From Spirochaetia bacterium (lineage in GTDB: Bacteria > Spirochaetota > Spirochaetia > Sphaerochaetales > Sphaerochaetaceae), in the NCBI GenBank assembly GCA_022482625.1, contig JAKVOU010000001.1, positions 1,722,784 through 1,786,783 on the forward strand: a stretch of 64,000 bases of DNA, written 5' to 3'. This document shows positions 53,645-62,746 of this stretch, in pieces. Position 1 is the stretch's first letter, and every line of letters begins with the position of its first letter. A program made the translations under genes and the position numbers. Under the pieces are notes generated by a model. That model saw nothing but the letters and a program-made list of their open reading frames with translations. It was not told where the DNA came from and did not search any database.

Positions 53645-55149
53645 TTGCATTTCCCCTTTTGGTTCTTTTCCCCAGAAGCATAAAATAAAATTTTTTCTTG
53701 TGAATAATTTCTTTTTTGCAATTCAGTCATCAACTTACCTTCATACAAAATCAGTAGCTTATCTGTAATGCCAATAATTTCCTGCATATCTGAAGACACA
53801 ACAACAATTGCCATTCCTTTCTCCGCAAGTTGATTAATTAATTTGTAAATCTCATATTTATTACCAACATCAATCCCACGTGTAGGTTCATCTAGAATTA
53901 GTATTTTAGCATCGCTTGCCAACCATTTTGCCAAAGCAACTTTTTGTTGATTTCCCCCAGATAAGTTAATTACCTTCTGTCTTTTGCTTGGTGTTTTAAT
54001 CGATAATTCACGTATTTGTTTTTCTACAATAGTTTCTTCTTTTTTGAGATCTACTATACCGTTATTAGAAATTTTCCTTAAAATGGGAAGAGAAATATTA
54101 TCATTGACTGATAATCGAAGTAAAACACCAAGATTTTTTCTATCTTCAGGTACTAATCCAATACCGAGTGCTACAGCATCTTCTGGTTTTTTTATCTCAA
54201 CTTCTTTGCCATCAATAAAGATTTGACCAGTTATTTTTGAATCTGCACCAAAAATCAATCTAGTTAATTCAGTTCGTCCAGCACCAACCAGTCCTCCCAA
54301 ACCAAGTATTTCACCTTGTCTGACGGAAAATGAAATAGGACTATTATGCTGACCTGAAAGTTCTTTTATTTCAAGCATAGTTCTTCCATAATGCAAATTT
54401 CTTTGAGGAAAGGTTTCTGTCAGTTTACGCCCTACCATATCGAAAATCAAATTTTCTTTATTTACATTGCAAATATTGTTGATTGAGACTAACGATCCAT
54501 CACGTAAAACAGCAACACGGTCTGCAATATCAAAAATTTCATCAAGTCGATGTGAAATATATATTATAGTTATTCCAGAGGTTTTTAACTCTTTGATAAT
54601 TTTCCCAAGTACAATAACTTCATCATCTGTTAAAGGTGCAGTAGGTTCATCCATAATGATAAATCGGGCATTTTTGGCCAATGCTTTACCTATTTCAACT
54701 AATTGCATTTGTGCAACTGAAAGATTTTTCACCAGTGTTGAAGGTTTCATACTTGCATGCAAACGTAAAAGTATTTCATTAGCTTTTGATTGTAGCAATT
54801 TTTTATCTATAATTATTCCAGAATTCAACTTTTGTCCCAAAAATAAATTCTCAGCGACAGTCAATGTCGGAGCCAAAGTAAACTCTTGATAAATTGCGGC
54901 AATACCAATACGTTGAGAAAGTTGTGGAGTTAATTTAAAAAAGTGATTTCCATTAAAAAAAATTTCACCTTTATCAGGTTCAATCGCACCTGTAATTATT
55001 TTTATCAAAGTTGATTTTCCTGCTCCATTTTCTCCGGCTAAAGCTAGTATTTCTCCAGGATACACATCAATCGATATGCTATCCAAAGCCATAACCCCTG
55101 GATATTGCTTTGAAACTTGTCTCATTGACAAAATTGGAGTTCCTATCAT
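53641..55149 (-). CDS. Ribose-type ABC transporter ATPase (two domains)
   Basis: This 502-residue RbsA/XylG-like duplicated ATPase has an N-terminal domain with an intact Walker A GENGAGKST and Walker B FIIMDEPTAPL. The second domain has the usual weakened GLVGAGRTEL P-loop but an intact LSGGNQQKVALAKWL signature and ILILDEPTRGID. AAAGGTGG precedes the ATG. It energises uptake together with the RbsC-like permease. Confidence 0.94.
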   Translation of the reverse strand: MIGTPILSMRQVSKQYPGVMALDSISIDVYPGEILALAGENGAGKSTLIKIITGAIEPDKGEIFFNGNHFFKLTPQLSQRIGIAAIYQEFTLAPTLTVAENLFLGQKLNSGIIIDKKLLQSKANEILLRLHASMKPSTLVKNLSVAQMQLVEIGKALAKNARFIIMDEPTAPLTDDEVIVLGKIIKELKTSGITIIYISHRLDEIFDIADRVAVLRDGSLVSINNICNVNKENLIFDMVGRKLTETFPQRNLHYGRTMLEIKELSGQHNSPISFSVRQGEILGLGGLVGAGRTELTRLIFGADSKITGQIFIDGKEVEIKKPEDAVALGIGLVPEDRKNLGVLLRLSVNDNISLPILRKISNNGIVDLKKEETIVEKQIRELSIKTPSKRQKVINLSGGNQQKVALAKWLASDAKILILDEPTRGIDVGNKYEIYKLINQLAEKGMAIVVVSSDMQEIIGITDKLLILYEGKLMTELQKRNYSQEKILFYASGEKNQKGKCK

Positions 55150-55164
55150 TTTTCCACCTTTTTA

Positions 55165-55186
55165 CGAGGAGGATTCCCCCCCCTCG
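55165..55186 (-). promoter_or_regulatory. Hairpin between binding-protein and ATPase genes
   Basis: On the minus strand CGAGG and CCTCG arms, extended by a G-run facing CCT, flank a short loop in the 47-base gap. Such hairpins commonly protect the abundant binding-protein mRNA and reduce downstream expression. Confidence 0.45.
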
Positions 55187-55196
55187 CAAATAAATT

Positions 55197-56165
55197 TTAT
55201 AGGTAATCTTGAATATTATCCTGTGTAATTGCAATAAATGGAGAAGTATAATTACCTCCTCCCTTATCTTGGGCCAGCTTGACAGCAATATCAATAAATT
55301 GCGGAGCAGCAGCAACTAAACCAGTTGTAATGGTTCCTCGATATATTTCTTTTTCTGCAATCGCCTTTAAAGCATCATTTGTTGCATCACATCCAAAAAT
55401 ACCCACTTTATCATTACCATAATTTGCAGCTTTAAAAGCTTCATAGACACCAAGACAACCAGCATCATTAATTCCTACAATAAGATTAAGTTTTTTTCCT
55501 GATTGAAGGAAATTTTCACCGGAGGTAACTCCCTTAGGGGTATATCCACCTTCCCCTTGGATTACAAATTGGACATTTGGACATAAGTCTTTCATAGCTG
55601 CCAAATAACCATTTTCTCTAATTTTTAAAAAATTATAACTTGGATAGTTGCAAGAAGCTGCTAATACTGTTTCTTTATCAGAAAAAGTTTTTTTGACCCA
55701 ATTTGCTGCATTCTTACCTATTGCATAGCCCATTTGATAATTATCATACCCAAAATAAGCATCAGCGCCTTCAACATTCGTATCATAGGCAAAAAACTTG
55801 ACTCCAGCCTTCTGAGCCTCCTTCATCACAGACTCCATAGCTGGTCCATCATTAACATGAACAATAATAGTATCAACTCCTGCAGAAATATAATTTTCAC
55901 AAGCAGTAATCTTATCTCCTGTAGTGCTACAAGCTTTATAAACGAATTTGACACCAATTTTCTTTGCATAGTCTTGCATTGCTTTGACTTGCATAGCAAA
56001 AATCTCATCACTCAGTTCTGAACACACATATGCAATCGTTATGTCAGACATTTTTTTGTCAGTGGCAGTTGCTACAGATGTAGTAGCTTGTTCCTTCGTT
56101 CCTTGTGCAAATACATTTGAAGAAAACATCAAAGCAATTAAAACAAAGCAAAAAAGTTTTCTCAT
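55197..56165 (-). CDS. Ribose-type ABC transporter substrate-binding protein
   Basis: This 322-residue periplasmic-binding protein of the RbsB class has the signal peptide MRKLFCFVLIALMFSSNVFAQG. The mature domain starts ITIAYVCSELSDEIFA and includes DTIIVHVNDG and GIFGCDATNDALKAI. Ligand is probably a pentose or polyol, judging from the adjacent catabolic locus (inference). GGGAG lies six bases before the ATG, and a palindromic LacI-type site (56185-56195) sits just upstream in the leader. Confidence 0.92.
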   Translation of the reverse strand: MRKLFCFVLIALMFSSNVFAQGTKEQATTSVATATDKKMSDITIAYVCSELSDEIFAMQVKAMQDYAKKIGVKFVYKACSTTGDKITACENYISAGVDTIIVHVNDGPAMESVMKEAQKAGVKFFAYDTNVEGADAYFGYDNYQMGYAIGKNAANWVKKTFSDKETVLAASCNYPSYNFLKIRENGYLAAMKDLCPNVQFVIQGEGGYTPKGVTSGENFLQSGKKLNLIVGINDAGCLGVYEAFKAANYGNDKVGIFGCDATNDALKAIAEKEIYRGTITTGLVAAAPQFIDIAVKLAQDKGGGNYTSPFIAITQDNIQDYL

Positions 56166-56184
56166 TTTTTTCTCCCTTATAAAA

Positions 56185-56195
56185 TTAATCGATTA
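56185..56195. promoter_or_regulatory. LacI-type operator in the ABC operon leader
   Basis: TTAATCGATTA contains the perfect palindrome TAATCGATTA and lies 20 bases before the binding-protein start. The same AATCGATT core occurs at 59281-59292 and 59459-59466, on both sides of the polyol locus, pointing to the LacI regulator at 57186-58226. Confidence 0.6.
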
Positions 56196-56342
56196 CCTAA
56201 ATAGAAAAATATAATTTTCACATTTTATAAAAAATGTTATAAAATATTACACTGAAATAAAAAAATAACTCTAAGTTTCAAACAAATCATTTCCATTCAC
56301 TTTATCTGTTTTCATTTTGTGTGTAACAGAAGACAATCAGTT

Positions 56343-56361
56343 ATTATAATAAATTTAATCG
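56343..56361 (-). promoter_or_regulatory. Possible promoter of the ABC operon with operator half-site
   Basis: On the minus strand a TATAAT hexamer lies at 56343-56348, about 180 bases before the binding-protein gene, with a TAATCG half-site (56356-56361) in the spacer region. No good -35 is seen. The remaining leader up to 56196 is A+T-rich and non-coding. Confidence 0.35.
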
Positions 56362-56440
56362 TTTGAAATTAAAATATCATGGATTTATGTAACTGTCAAG
56401 AAAATATTTACAACACTTTCTATCCTCATGAAATCACAAA

Positions 56441-57193
56441 TTATATGCAGGTAAAAGCCCCATCTACAACCACATCACATCCGGTTGTATAAGACGATTC
56501 ATCACTTGCCAGATATATAATGGCACTGACTAGCTCCTCAGGAGTTCCCAAACGATGTATAGGTATCTGTTGCTTCCAACTTTCCTTCCAGGCATCGCAG
56601 GCTCGTTGGGTAATTGCGGTACCAATATATCCAGGACTTATGCAATTTACCCTTACGCCCTTGTTAACCCATTCAACAGCCAAGGATTTCGTCAAGAGAA
56701 TGACACCAGCTTTAGAAGCATTGTATGAACACTGGGGCTGAGGAAAATTGACAATATGTCCCGACATAGATGCAGTATTGATGATACTTCCTTTTCCCTG
56801 GGCAATCATAACCTTTCCTACTTCCTTACATGTAAGGAAAATGCTACTCAAATTAACATCAATTACTTTCTTCCATTGTGCATAGGACATATTCTCAGCA
56901 TCTTCATTTATGCAGATACCTGCATTGTTATGGGCAATGTCAATCCTTCCCCATCTGCCCACGATCGCCTTGATCATGCCCTGGACCTGATCTTCCTTTG
57001 TTACATCACATTCTATAGCAAAGGAATCTACTCCTTTAGCTTTCACTTCTTCGGCAACCTGCCTGGCCGTATCCACAGCAAGATCCACTATGGCGACATC
57101 AGCACCTCTTTCTGCAAGACCGAGGGAAACGGCTCTGCCGATTCCTCCTGCCCCGCCTGTTACGTAAGCTTTCTTACCCGTCAAATCAAACAT
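56441..57193 (-). CDS. Short-chain dehydrogenase/reductase (polyol or sugar type)
   Basis: This 250-residue classical SDR starts at MFDLTGKKAY, where AAAGGAG is nine bases upstream; upstream in-frame ATGs are too close to that site. The cofactor motif TGGAGGIG, the NNAG motif, and the catalytic Ser (NTASMSG), Tyr and Lys (YNASK) are intact. An aspartate after beta-2 (VAIVDLA) indicates NAD(H). It likely oxidises a polyol or sugar alcohol to a ketose. It is the last gene of the dehydrogenase-LacI-SDR operon. Confidence 0.9.
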   Translation of the reverse strand: MFDLTGKKAYVTGGAGGIGRAVSLGLAERGADVAIVDLAVDTARQVAEEVKAKGVDSFAIECDVTKEDQVQGMIKAIVGRWGRIDIAHNNAGICINEDAENMSYAQWKKVIDVNLSSIFLTCKEVGKVMIAQGKGSIINTASMSGHIVNFPQPQCSYNASKAGVILLTKSLAVEWVNKGVRVNCISPGYIGTAITQRACDAWKESWKQQIPIHRLGTPEELVSAIIYLASDESSYTTGCDVVVDGAFTCI

Positions 57194-58226
57194 GTTGCTC
57201 ATCTCCTTTATTTCCAACCAAAACCAACTTGGTATGAATTCTGTATTCAGATGTCAGGAATATTTCACCATTCATGCGTCTGAGCAAAGTCTTCGCAGCA
57301 ACCGTTCCAAGAGCTTTCTCATCTTGCTTGACTGCCAGGAATGGCATCTGGACTCCAAACATCCAAAATGAAGCATCAAATGTTGCAAACAACAGGTCCC
57401 TGCCTGTAATCAAATGATTTCTATTAAAATAATTTATTGCAGTAAAGGCAAATATTTCATTACCTGAAAAAATTCCATCAACTCTTTTCTTCTGTAATAC
57501 ATAAGTCAATGACTCGTCCCAATCACCTCCCTGAAGCATTTCTCCGAATGTCTTCGGATGTTCAACACCAAAGATCTCACATTCGTGGTCAACTTCAAGC
57601 CCATTTTGTACAATGGCATCCTCAAATCCCTCGACCCGTTCCCGCATCGTGGCATCAAAACGGGGAGAAAGAAATGCAAGTTTCCTAGCTCCCAGCTCCA
57701 CCAGTTTTTGCGTACCGAGAAAGGCCCCATTGTTGTTGGTAGACAGAACCGTATCCCGTCGGACTCCCTTTGGTTTCCTATCAAGAAACACACAGGGGAT
57801 ATCTTCCAATAGAGATGCAAGATCCTGCCATTGCTTGGCAACAGGAACAATGATGATACCTGCGAAGTTTTCTCTTACACAGTTCTGTATGTGCAGGGCC
57901 TCCTTTTCCTCTGATTCCTCACTGTTCATATAAAACAGGTGATATCCAGCCTGATTCAATACATTTACTATTGCATTTCCTATCTCAATATAAAAATAGT
58001 TTGAAAGATTCGAAACAAGGAACCCGACTATATTTGACCTGCCATTCCTGAGCTTTCGAGCGGTAGGATTGACTTGATAAGACAAGACATTGATTGCCTC
58101 CGCTACTTTTTTTTGCGTCCGGACACTCACGCCCGGGTTCCCGTTGATTACATGGGAAACCGTTGCCGTTGACACGCCGGCAAGACGGGCCACATCCTTC
58201 ATCGATGCATCGGAACTACTGTTCAT
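57186..58226 (-). CDS. LacI-family transcriptional regulator
   Basis: This 346-residue regulator has an N-terminal LacI helix-turn-helix (MKDVARLAGVSTATVSHVING) followed by a periplasmic-binding-protein-like sensor domain. It probably controls the surrounding polyol genes through the AATCGATT palindromes at 56185, 59281 and 59459. Its start overlaps the dehydrogenase stop (TGATG), so it is co-translated and would regulate its own operon. The inducer is unknown, most likely a polyol or ketose. Confidence 0.93.
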   Translation of the reverse strand: MNSSSDASMKDVARLAGVSTATVSHVINGNPGVSVRTQKKVAEAINVLSYQVNPTARKLRNGRSNIVGFLVSNLSNYFYIEIGNAIVNVLNQAGYHLFYMNSEESEEKEALHIQNCVRENFAGIIIVPVAKQWQDLASLLEDIPCVFLDRKPKGVRRDTVLSTNNNGAFLGTQKLVELGARKLAFLSPRFDATMRERVEGFEDAIVQNGLEVDHECEIFGVEHPKTFGEMLQGGDWDESLTYVLQKKRVDGIFSGNEIFAFTAINYFNRNHLITGRDLLFATFDASFWMFGVQMPFLAVKQDEKALGTVAAKTLLRRMNGEIFLTSEYRIHTKLVLVGNKGDEQHV

Positions 58227-59260
58227 CAGAAAACAATCTGCACCTTGACGGCAGTCGATCCTTTTGCCGAAGCAAACTCATATGCTTCTATGCTTTTATC
58301 GAAAGGATACACAGCAGAAACAAGCGGCTTCACGTCAATATTCCCCGAAGCAACCAAATCAATGGCACGAGGATACTTATGTGCATACCTGAACACCGTC
58401 TCCATACGCAGTTCCTTAGCCTGCAAGCCCGTAATGCTGAATATGCCTTCCCCGGCTGCAGGAATGCCGACCAAAACCACACAGCCACCGGGACAGGCAT
58501 ACTGATGGATATCCCGATAAAGCAAATCGGTACCTGTTGCCTCAAATACAACATTTGCGCCCCAACCATCAGTAGCGGTATTGATGATCTGTGCCAAGTC
58601 CTCTCTTTTCGTATCTATAGGAATCAAGTTCTTATACCTGTTACAAATCTTCAGTTTTTCACTGTTGATATCAGCAACGAACACTTTGCTGCAACCACCG
58701 GCCAAAGCGGAAAGTGCAGTTACAATGCCAATAGTTCCGCAACCAAGTACAATCGCTATATCCCCAGGTCTTATGGCAGCCTTCGTTGCAGCCTGCAACC
58801 CGATTGCAAGCGGTTCAACCATAGCACCCTCAGCAAAGCTGACAGAATCAGGAAGTTTAAATGTAAAAGCTTCAGGGTGCACTACTTCTTCACAAAGGCA
58901 ACCATCAATCGGGGGAGTTGCCCAAAAACGTACCGAAGGGTCCAGATTATACATCCCAAGGGATGTTTCCCTGCTGTGGGAATCAGGAATGCCAGGTTCC
59001 ATGCACACGCGGTCCCCCACATGCAGATGTTCTACTCGTTTTCCTGTTGCGACGACAACACCAGAGGCTTCATGTCCCATTACCATAGGTTTCTTTACTA
59101 CATAGTCCCCGATTGCGCCATGCAGATAGTAATGGATATCACTGCCACAGATACCGACATTTTTTATCTTGATTCTGACATCAAAATCGCCCATCTTTTC
59201 ATAGAGACTGACGTCATCAATAGATAGAGTCTTTGCCTTATGCAATACAAGAGCTTTCAC
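58226..59260 (-). CDS. Zinc-dependent polyol dehydrogenase (sorbitol/xylitol type)
   Basis: This 344-residue medium-chain dehydrogenase has a GTG start chosen because GGAGG lies five bases upstream; a TTG four codons earlier overlaps that site. Catalytic zinc ligands are visible in GICGSD (Cys) and MGHEASG (His-Glu). The four cysteines of the structural zinc site are absent from the EPGIPDSHSRETSLGMYNLDP region, as in many sorbitol/xylitol dehydrogenases. The NAD fold is LGCGTIGIV, followed by an acidic residue in VADINSEK. It would oxidise a polyol to a ketose for the xylulokinase-like enzyme encoded divergently. Confidence 0.9.
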   Translation of the reverse strand: MKALVLHKAKTLSIDDVSLYEKMGDFDVRIKIKNVGICGSDIHYYLHGAIGDYVVKKPMVMGHEASGVVVATGKRVEHLHVGDRVCMEPGIPDSHSRETSLGMYNLDPSVRFWATPPIDGCLCEEVVHPEAFTFKLPDSVSFAEGAMVEPLAIGLQAATKAAIRPGDIAIVLGCGTIGIVTALSALAGGCSKVFVADINSEKLKICNRYKNLIPIDTKREDLAQIINTATDGWGANVVFEATGTDLLYRDIHQYACPGGCVVLVGIPAAGEGIFSITGLQAKELRMETVFRYAHKYPRAIDLVASGNIDVKPLVSAVYPFDKSIEAYEFASAKGSTAVKVQIVF

Positions 59261-59280
59261 AGATACCTCCAAAAGAGTTG

Positions 59281-59299
59281 TTAATCGATTAATATTATA
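59281..59299 (-). promoter_or_regulatory. LacI-type operator and -10 of the dehydrogenase operon
   Basis: The perfect palindrome TTAATCGATTAA (59281-59292) directly follows a TATAAT hexamer on the minus strand (59294-59299), covering the expected transcript start of the dehydrogenase-LacI-SDR operon. A -35 is not clear. Confidence 0.6.
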
Positions 59300-59458
59300 C
59301 TACACCTTGCTTCTTAGTTTTGCAATGAATATTTCTTTATTTATTCATCCAGACTAATATCGAGTTTTATGCGTAGTCATGATTTTTGTTTTTTATACCA
59401 TTCAGGTATCAAAAACATGCTATAATCGCAAACAAGACTTATTTATTTGATAGATATC

Positions 59459-59502
59459 AATCGATTAAATTTTCTTGATTTTCCGCTTTCCGGTGGTATA
59501 AT
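59459..59502 (+). promoter_or_regulatory. Kinase-operon promoter with upstream operator
   Basis: TTGATT (59475-59480) and TATAAT (59497-59502) are 16 bases apart. The palindromic core AATCGATT (59459-59466) lies just upstream of the -35. The 375-bp intergenic region also holds a further TATAAT near 59430 and an imperfect ATACC/GGTAT repeat near 59397. No gene is seen in it. Confidence 0.6.
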
Positions 59503-59635
59503 TCATCAAGAAAAGTCTAAGGAAATATATATGCTTGTTACACTCAAAAAAATTCTTGCTGAAGTCCTATAAAACTTTCCAAAGCCATGAAAACAAAAAG
59601 AAATATGATGGATCAACATCGAGGAGATAACAACT

Positions 59636-61156
59636 ATGTCAACCTACGTCCTTGCCCATGATCTCGGCACTTCGGGAAACAAAGCAACCTTATTTGATGA
59701 CAAAGGCAGGCTTACTGATTCAGTAACAGATCATTACAAGCTAGTGTTTCTTCATCAGAATTGGGCAGAACAGCAGGCAGAGGACTGGTGGAATTCAGTC
59801 TGCAGGACAACAAAGAAACTACTGGAAGGCCATAATCCGTCGGGAATTGCTGCAGTTTCCTTCAGCGGGCAGATGCAAGGTTGTCTATGTGTGGACAAAC
59901 AAGGACATCCCCTTCATCCGTCATTGATCTATTGTGACCAAAGAGCTACAGACCAGGCAGATATACTGATACGCAAGCTGTCACTGCCGTATATCTATCG
60001 CATCACAGGACATCGGGCAAGCGCTACCTACACCCTTGAAAAACTGATGTGGATCAGAGAACATGCTCCTGAAATCTATGCCAGTACACGTTATGTCCTG
60101 CAAGCAAAGGACTACATACTTTTTAAGCTCACCGGAAATTTCGTTACCGAAGGCAACGACGCCTCAGGGACAAATGCATTCGATCTGCAAAAATTTACAT
60201 GGTCTGATGAAATTATCAAGGCATCAGGCATAGACAAAGACAAATTTCCTCGTGTAGCACATTCGAGTGATATCATTGGGGCAGTTACAAAAGAAGCAGC
60301 TGAAACAACCGGCCTCATGGAAGGAACTCCTGTAATAGCAGGTGCCGGTGACGGAGGATGTGCAACTTTAGGGGGAGGATCAATCAACCCAGGAGAAGTC
60401 TACAGCTATATAGGCTCCTCTGCATGGACCTCGGCAACTGCGACAAAACCTATTTCCGAGCCATCAATGAAGACTTTTACCTGGGCTCATCCGATTACGG
60501 GACTTTACCAGCTGTGTGGTACCATGCAGACAGCAGGCAACAGTTACCGTTGGTATATTGATGATATCCTGGAAGGATCGGACAATACAGATGCCTATGA
60601 ACAGCTCAATAAGAAGATCCTGACTTCCACTGTCCCAGGAGCTGGCGGTTTGCTTTTCCTTCCTTACCTTCTCGGAGAAAGGACTCCTTGGTGGAACGAA
60701 AAAGCAAAGGGTTGTTTCATAGGCTTGTCCTTGCAAACAAAAAGAGAAGATATGGCAAGGGCAATACTGGAAGGCATTGCCATGAACCTGAACTACTCAT
60801 ACAAGGAATATGAGAAAATCCTGGATTTCAAAAGAGCAACCATCATCGGAGGAGGTGCCAGGAATACTTCCTTGATCCAAATCCTGTGTGATGTCATAGG
60901 GAAACCGATCGATGCACTGCAATACCTTGAAGAATCGACCAGCATGGGAGCTGCCCTGTTGGCAGGAGTCGGTTGCGGGCTTTACGAATCTTTTACACAG
61001 ATACGGACAATGAATCCGATCAGCAGACATTACGAACCGATAGAAAACCACACAAAACTCTATGCTGAATTATCAAAGCTATTTGAACAGGCATATTTCG
61101 GCAACAAACAGCTTTTTGATGAAATCTACAGATTCAAGGAAGACTTTCCAGAATAG
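59636..61156 (+). CDS. Xylulokinase-like FGGY kinase
   Basis: This 506-residue FGGY kinase is similar in length to xylulokinase. The phosphate-binding motif is AHDLGTSGNKATLFD; the substrate-site segment FSGQMQGCLCVD and the loop IIGGGARNTSLIQ are intact. Proposed role: phosphorylation of a ketose (xylulose or similar) made by the divergently encoded polyol dehydrogenase. GAGGAG lies about ten bases before the ATG. It is the first gene of a plus-strand series followed by an MFS transporter and another FGGY kinase. Confidence 0.88.
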   Translation: MSTYVLAHDLGTSGNKATLFDDKGRLTDSVTDHYKLVFLHQNWAEQQAEDWWNSVCRTTKKLLEGHNPSGIAAVSFSGQMQGCLCVDKQGHPLHPSLIYCDQRATDQADILIRKLSLPYIYRITGHRASATYTLEKLMWIREHAPEIYASTRYVLQAKDYILFKLTGNFVTEGNDASGTNAFDLQKFTWSDEIIKASGIDKDKFPRVAHSSDIIGAVTKEAAETTGLMEGTPVIAGAGDGGCATLGGGSINPGEVYSYIGSSAWTSATATKPISEPSMKTFTWAHPITGLYQLCGTMQTAGNSYRWYIDDILEGSDNTDAYEQLNKKILTSTVPGAGGLLFLPYLLGERTPWWNEKAKGCFIGLSLQTKREDMARAILEGIAMNLNYSYKEYEKILDFKRATIIGGGARNTSLIQILCDVIGKPIDALQYLEESTSMGAALLAGVGCGLYESFTQIRTMNPISRHYEPIENHTKLYAELSKLFEQAYFGNKQLFDEIYRFKEDFPE

Positions 61157-61341
61157 AGAAAAATCATAACACAGCTATGGGGTGATATTTTCTGAGTCAA
61201 AAAGACCGAGTATACCAGCAATTCTCCCAGAAAATTGAAATTAGAGAAAGTAATAAGTCTGTAACTATGACAAGGTGTGGACATAACTATTTTTCTTGCT
61301 TTAGAATATCTCAACTATATCTGTCATCATCAGGAGTCCAC

Positions 61342-62586
61342 ATGTCCTTTCTGTCCAACTTCGGCAAAAAAAATATTATATCAACCTTTCAGGAAGGATA
61401 TTCTCCTTGGCCTTTTCTCATAACCACATTATGCTATGGACTGACGTTCGGCCTCACAAAAGGCATCATGGACAACTACCTGGCTGAGATAGCAAATGTC
61501 ATGGAATTTGAACGTGGCGTCATCGAATTCTGCAGGGAATTGCCCGGTTTGTTCCTTATTTTCATTTTGGCTGCCATGTACCGAAACTCAGATAAAAAGA
61601 ATTACCAGATTGCATTGGGCATTGCAATGATAGGACTAAGCGGCTTAGCTTTTGCACGTAGCAGCAAATGGATCATCGTTGTTTTCCTGGTCATCAACAG
61701 CCTGGGAGAACATATCGTCATGCAAGTGAGACAAAGTCTTTCCATTGAAATGGCGAAACCCGGCAAAAGCGGCAAATCACTGGGAATCATGACAGGGTTC
61801 CGTTCATTGGGACGAATTACAGGTTTCCTCTTGATTCCGGTCTTCTATCTTATCTTTGCTCGATTTTCGCTGGGGAGAAGTGACGCCAGAAGTTATAAGC
61901 TGATCTATCTGTTCGCACTTTGCATAACCATCATTGCATTTTTCCTTTCGACTAAGATCCCAGAAATAAAGGAAAAACAATCAAATGCACCCATTGCCAA
62001 GATTTACTTTAATAAAAAATTCGGAAAATATTATGTACTTTCTGTTTTCTACGGAGCACGAAAACAAGTTTTCCTGACTTTTGCACCTTATGTCCTCGTA
62101 CTTCAATATGGTGCAAGCGCTTCCGTTATGTCCATGCTTTTTGCCATCACTGCCGGCATGTCCATCATATTCAGCCCTATCATTGGACGAATCATCGATC
62201 GAATCGGATATAGGACAGTCATGATTGCCGATACCCTCATTCTTATCATCGTATGCTTCTTTTACGGCTTTGCACATCGGCTATTCCCTGAACACATAGC
62301 TTTTTATGTTGTCTGTAGCAACTACGTATTCGATTCCATTCTTTCACTGTGCAGCATGGCAAGCTTGGTCTATATCAAAGACCTTGCAGACAACCAAAAG
62401 GAAGTCAGCCAGACCATTTCCTCAGGAATTTCCGTCAATCATCTCATCAGTATCATCATTGCCCTATGCGGTGGCCTGATCTGGGAAAAAGCCGGTATAG
62501 AGCTGTTGTTCTCACTTTCTGCTCTTCTTGGTTTGATAAACAGTATTGTTGCTGCTACCATACCCAAGACTAGGAAAGGCCTTTAA
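61342..62586 (+). CDS. MFS transporter
   Basis: This 414-residue major facilitator has about 12 hydrophobic helices. The start MSFLSNFGKK has AGGAG five bases upstream; a longer frame from 61267 has none. The conserved loop IIGRIIDRIGYRTVM after helix 8 fits the family. The cargo is unknown; its place between two sugar kinases suggests a sugar or polyol. The 185-bp gap upstream of it shows no clear promoter, so it may be read from the kinase promoter. Confidence 0.88.
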   Translation: MSFLSNFGKKNIISTFQEGYSPWPFLITTLCYGLTFGLTKGIMDNYLAEIANVMEFERGVIEFCRELPGLFLIFILAAMYRNSDKKNYQIALGIAMIGLSGLAFARSSKWIIVVFLVINSLGEHIVMQVRQSLSIEMAKPGKSGKSLGIMTGFRSLGRITGFLLIPVFYLIFARFSLGRSDARSYKLIYLFALCITIIAFFLSTKIPEIKEKQSNAPIAKIYFNKKFGKYYVLSVFYGARKQVFLTFAPYVLVLQYGASASVMSMLFAITAGMSIIFSPIIGRIIDRIGYRTVMIADTLILIIVCFFYGFAHRLFPEHIAFYVVCSNYVFDSILSLCSMASLVYIKDLADNQKEVSQTISSGISVNHLISIIIALCGGLIWEKAGIELLFSLSALLGLINSIVAATIPKTRKGL

Positions 62587-62652
62587 CTGTCAACAAAGCG
62601 GCAAATAGGAAAATTCTCCAAATTGAACGGAAAATAATACCATTCATTCTGC

Positions 62653-62681
62653 TTGTTGTAAGCTTTTTTTCGGCTTATACT
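62653..62681 (+). promoter_or_regulatory. Promoter of the terminal FGGY kinase gene
   Basis: TTGTTG (62653-62658) and TATACT (62676-62681) are 17 bases apart, about 65 bases before the proposed kinase start. TAAGC/GCTTA half-sites flank the spacer. Confidence 0.5.
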
Positions 62682-62746
62682 TATTGTAACTCGATAATGA
62701 AGGAGGAAGGGCAACGCCATCACAGATGCTTCGTTGTCTATCACTA

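Noticed and set aside
59385-59435. A second promoter (TATAAT near 59430) for the xylulokinase-like gene
   Set aside because: No -35 element at suitable spacing was found. The TTGATT/TATAAT pair at 59475-59502 is better placed.
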